From: Sthenelais limicola
Lineage: Eukaryota; Annelida; Polychaeta; Phyllodocida; Sigalionidae
Reading direction: 5' to 3'
NCBI GenBank assembly: GCA_942159475.1
Contig: OW804095.1
Span: 148,666,808-148,730,807 of the forward strand
Length of the DNA: 64,000 bases
Of the stretch, positions 63,307-64,000 are shown piece after piece. A program made the position numbers and the translations under genes. Under the pieces are notes generated by a model. That model had not been told where the DNA came from, did no database searches, and worked only from the letters and a program-made list of their open reading frames with translations. Position 1 is the first letter of the stretch; each line of letters starts with the position of its first letter.

Positions 63307-64000
63307 CTGAAACAAAATGTTTTTCCTAGTTTAGAAATTTGTATCACTGAGATTATGTTTTCCTATTATAAACAATATATTGTATACAAATACACAACAT
63401 TTAAAAATTATTTGTACATTGTAAGTGAACAATGAAACGTACGAAATAACACATATGTATGATTTGTGTCTGTCAGCAACCCAAAGGTCTACATACATAT
63501 TTATAAACTATGGATGTTTATATTTTGCAGGGCAAGCTGCACGGTCCTGCTTAGACCAAACTGCGACCTTGCAATGAAGATTCAATGATCTCCATAGCGA
63601 TGTCATTATTACATCATGATCCGCCTATGACGTCATAGGCTTTGCCAGAACAATTGCGATGTTTCAATTGTTCATTATTTATTTATTTTGGTGTCCAACA
63701 TAATTGATGGTTTCAATAAATAATATCCCATCTGCCTCTCTCAATTTAATAAAAATTGTTATATTATGAAAAAGTTTTCACATCCCATAATCCACTGGTG
63801 GGCAGGGGGGGGGGGGGACCTTCCCCTAGAGGGGCGGGGGCTTATTGGCAATACATGGTTTTGCTCCTGGGGGAGCTCATCAGGCAGTTCTTAAGTATCA
63901 TACAAGGTAGATAGAGGTGGTTATCAGATTATCACTAGGGTGATGTATTTAATGTTATAGTTCTACACAGCTACATGAAGAAAGTCAAGGTCTATAAGGT
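63307..64000. other. no gene seen
   Basis: AT-rich sequence with a short GGGGGG/CCCC-rich patch near 63805-63840. No supported gene. Confidence 0.4.

Overview
The window is eukaryotic, most likely from a marine invertebrate. Genes are split by introns with good GT..AG sites, there are no operons, and almost every long reading frame belongs to a transposable element. The short word TAGGCCTA is common, and a (GTGA)n...TTTACGCC short repeat recurs; I associate both loosely with invertebrate genomes (molluscs, brachiopods, echinoderms and relatives). The phylum cannot be fixed from the sequence alone. Host gene content is low: one convincing nuclear-protein exon (6312-6962, minus), one possible last exon (409-547, plus) and one DUF4806-like exon (63141-63306, minus).

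Layout. 1-9.9 kb is mostly non-coding with small repeats and hairpins. 9878-13491 is a 3.6-kb non-coding transposon with very long inverted ends. 16816-17643 is a MITE. 19217-23760 is an intact, young Ty3/gypsy (Mag/K02A2.6-like) retrotransposon with identical 133-bp LTRs, a 5-bp target duplication and one long gag-pol frame. 26438-31801 is a second LTR element, internally deleted, that carries a separate zinc-finger plus TatD-nuclease reading frame in the position where env would lie. It sits inside the 3' end of an older Mag-like pol (26318-32795).

32.8-37.3 kb is a broken multi-exon transposase-like gene, interrupted by a small tyrosine-recombinase element (33247-34970) with the split direct repeats typical of Ngaro-type elements. 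38960-40334 is a dead pogo/Tigger-type transposase. 40661-52290 is a CR1-like LINE bounded by a 15-bp target duplication. It has an ORF1 with a NADAR domain, a separate SGNH-hydrolase ORF, and an endonuclease-RT ORF. That last ORF is interrupted by a 4168-bp DNA transposon (41200-45367; about 240-bp inverted ends, 3-bp duplication) carrying an XPG/PIN-like nuclease plus CXC gene and a dead Ngaro RT. 54.5-57.2 kb holds another transposase-like gene with a 33-bp coding minisatellite. 59.2-63.3 kb holds a gypsy fragment, a LINE tail and a hAT-like pseudogene with preserved splice sites.

The main story is a nest of mobile elements, several of which carry accessory enzymes. These are the NADAR domain fused to LINE ORF1, the TatD nuclease in an LTR element, the XPG-like nuclease in a TIR transposon, and an SGNH hydrolase in the LINE. 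Element boundaries were found by matching terminal repeats and target duplications by eye. Family names come from recognising motifs, not from a database search.
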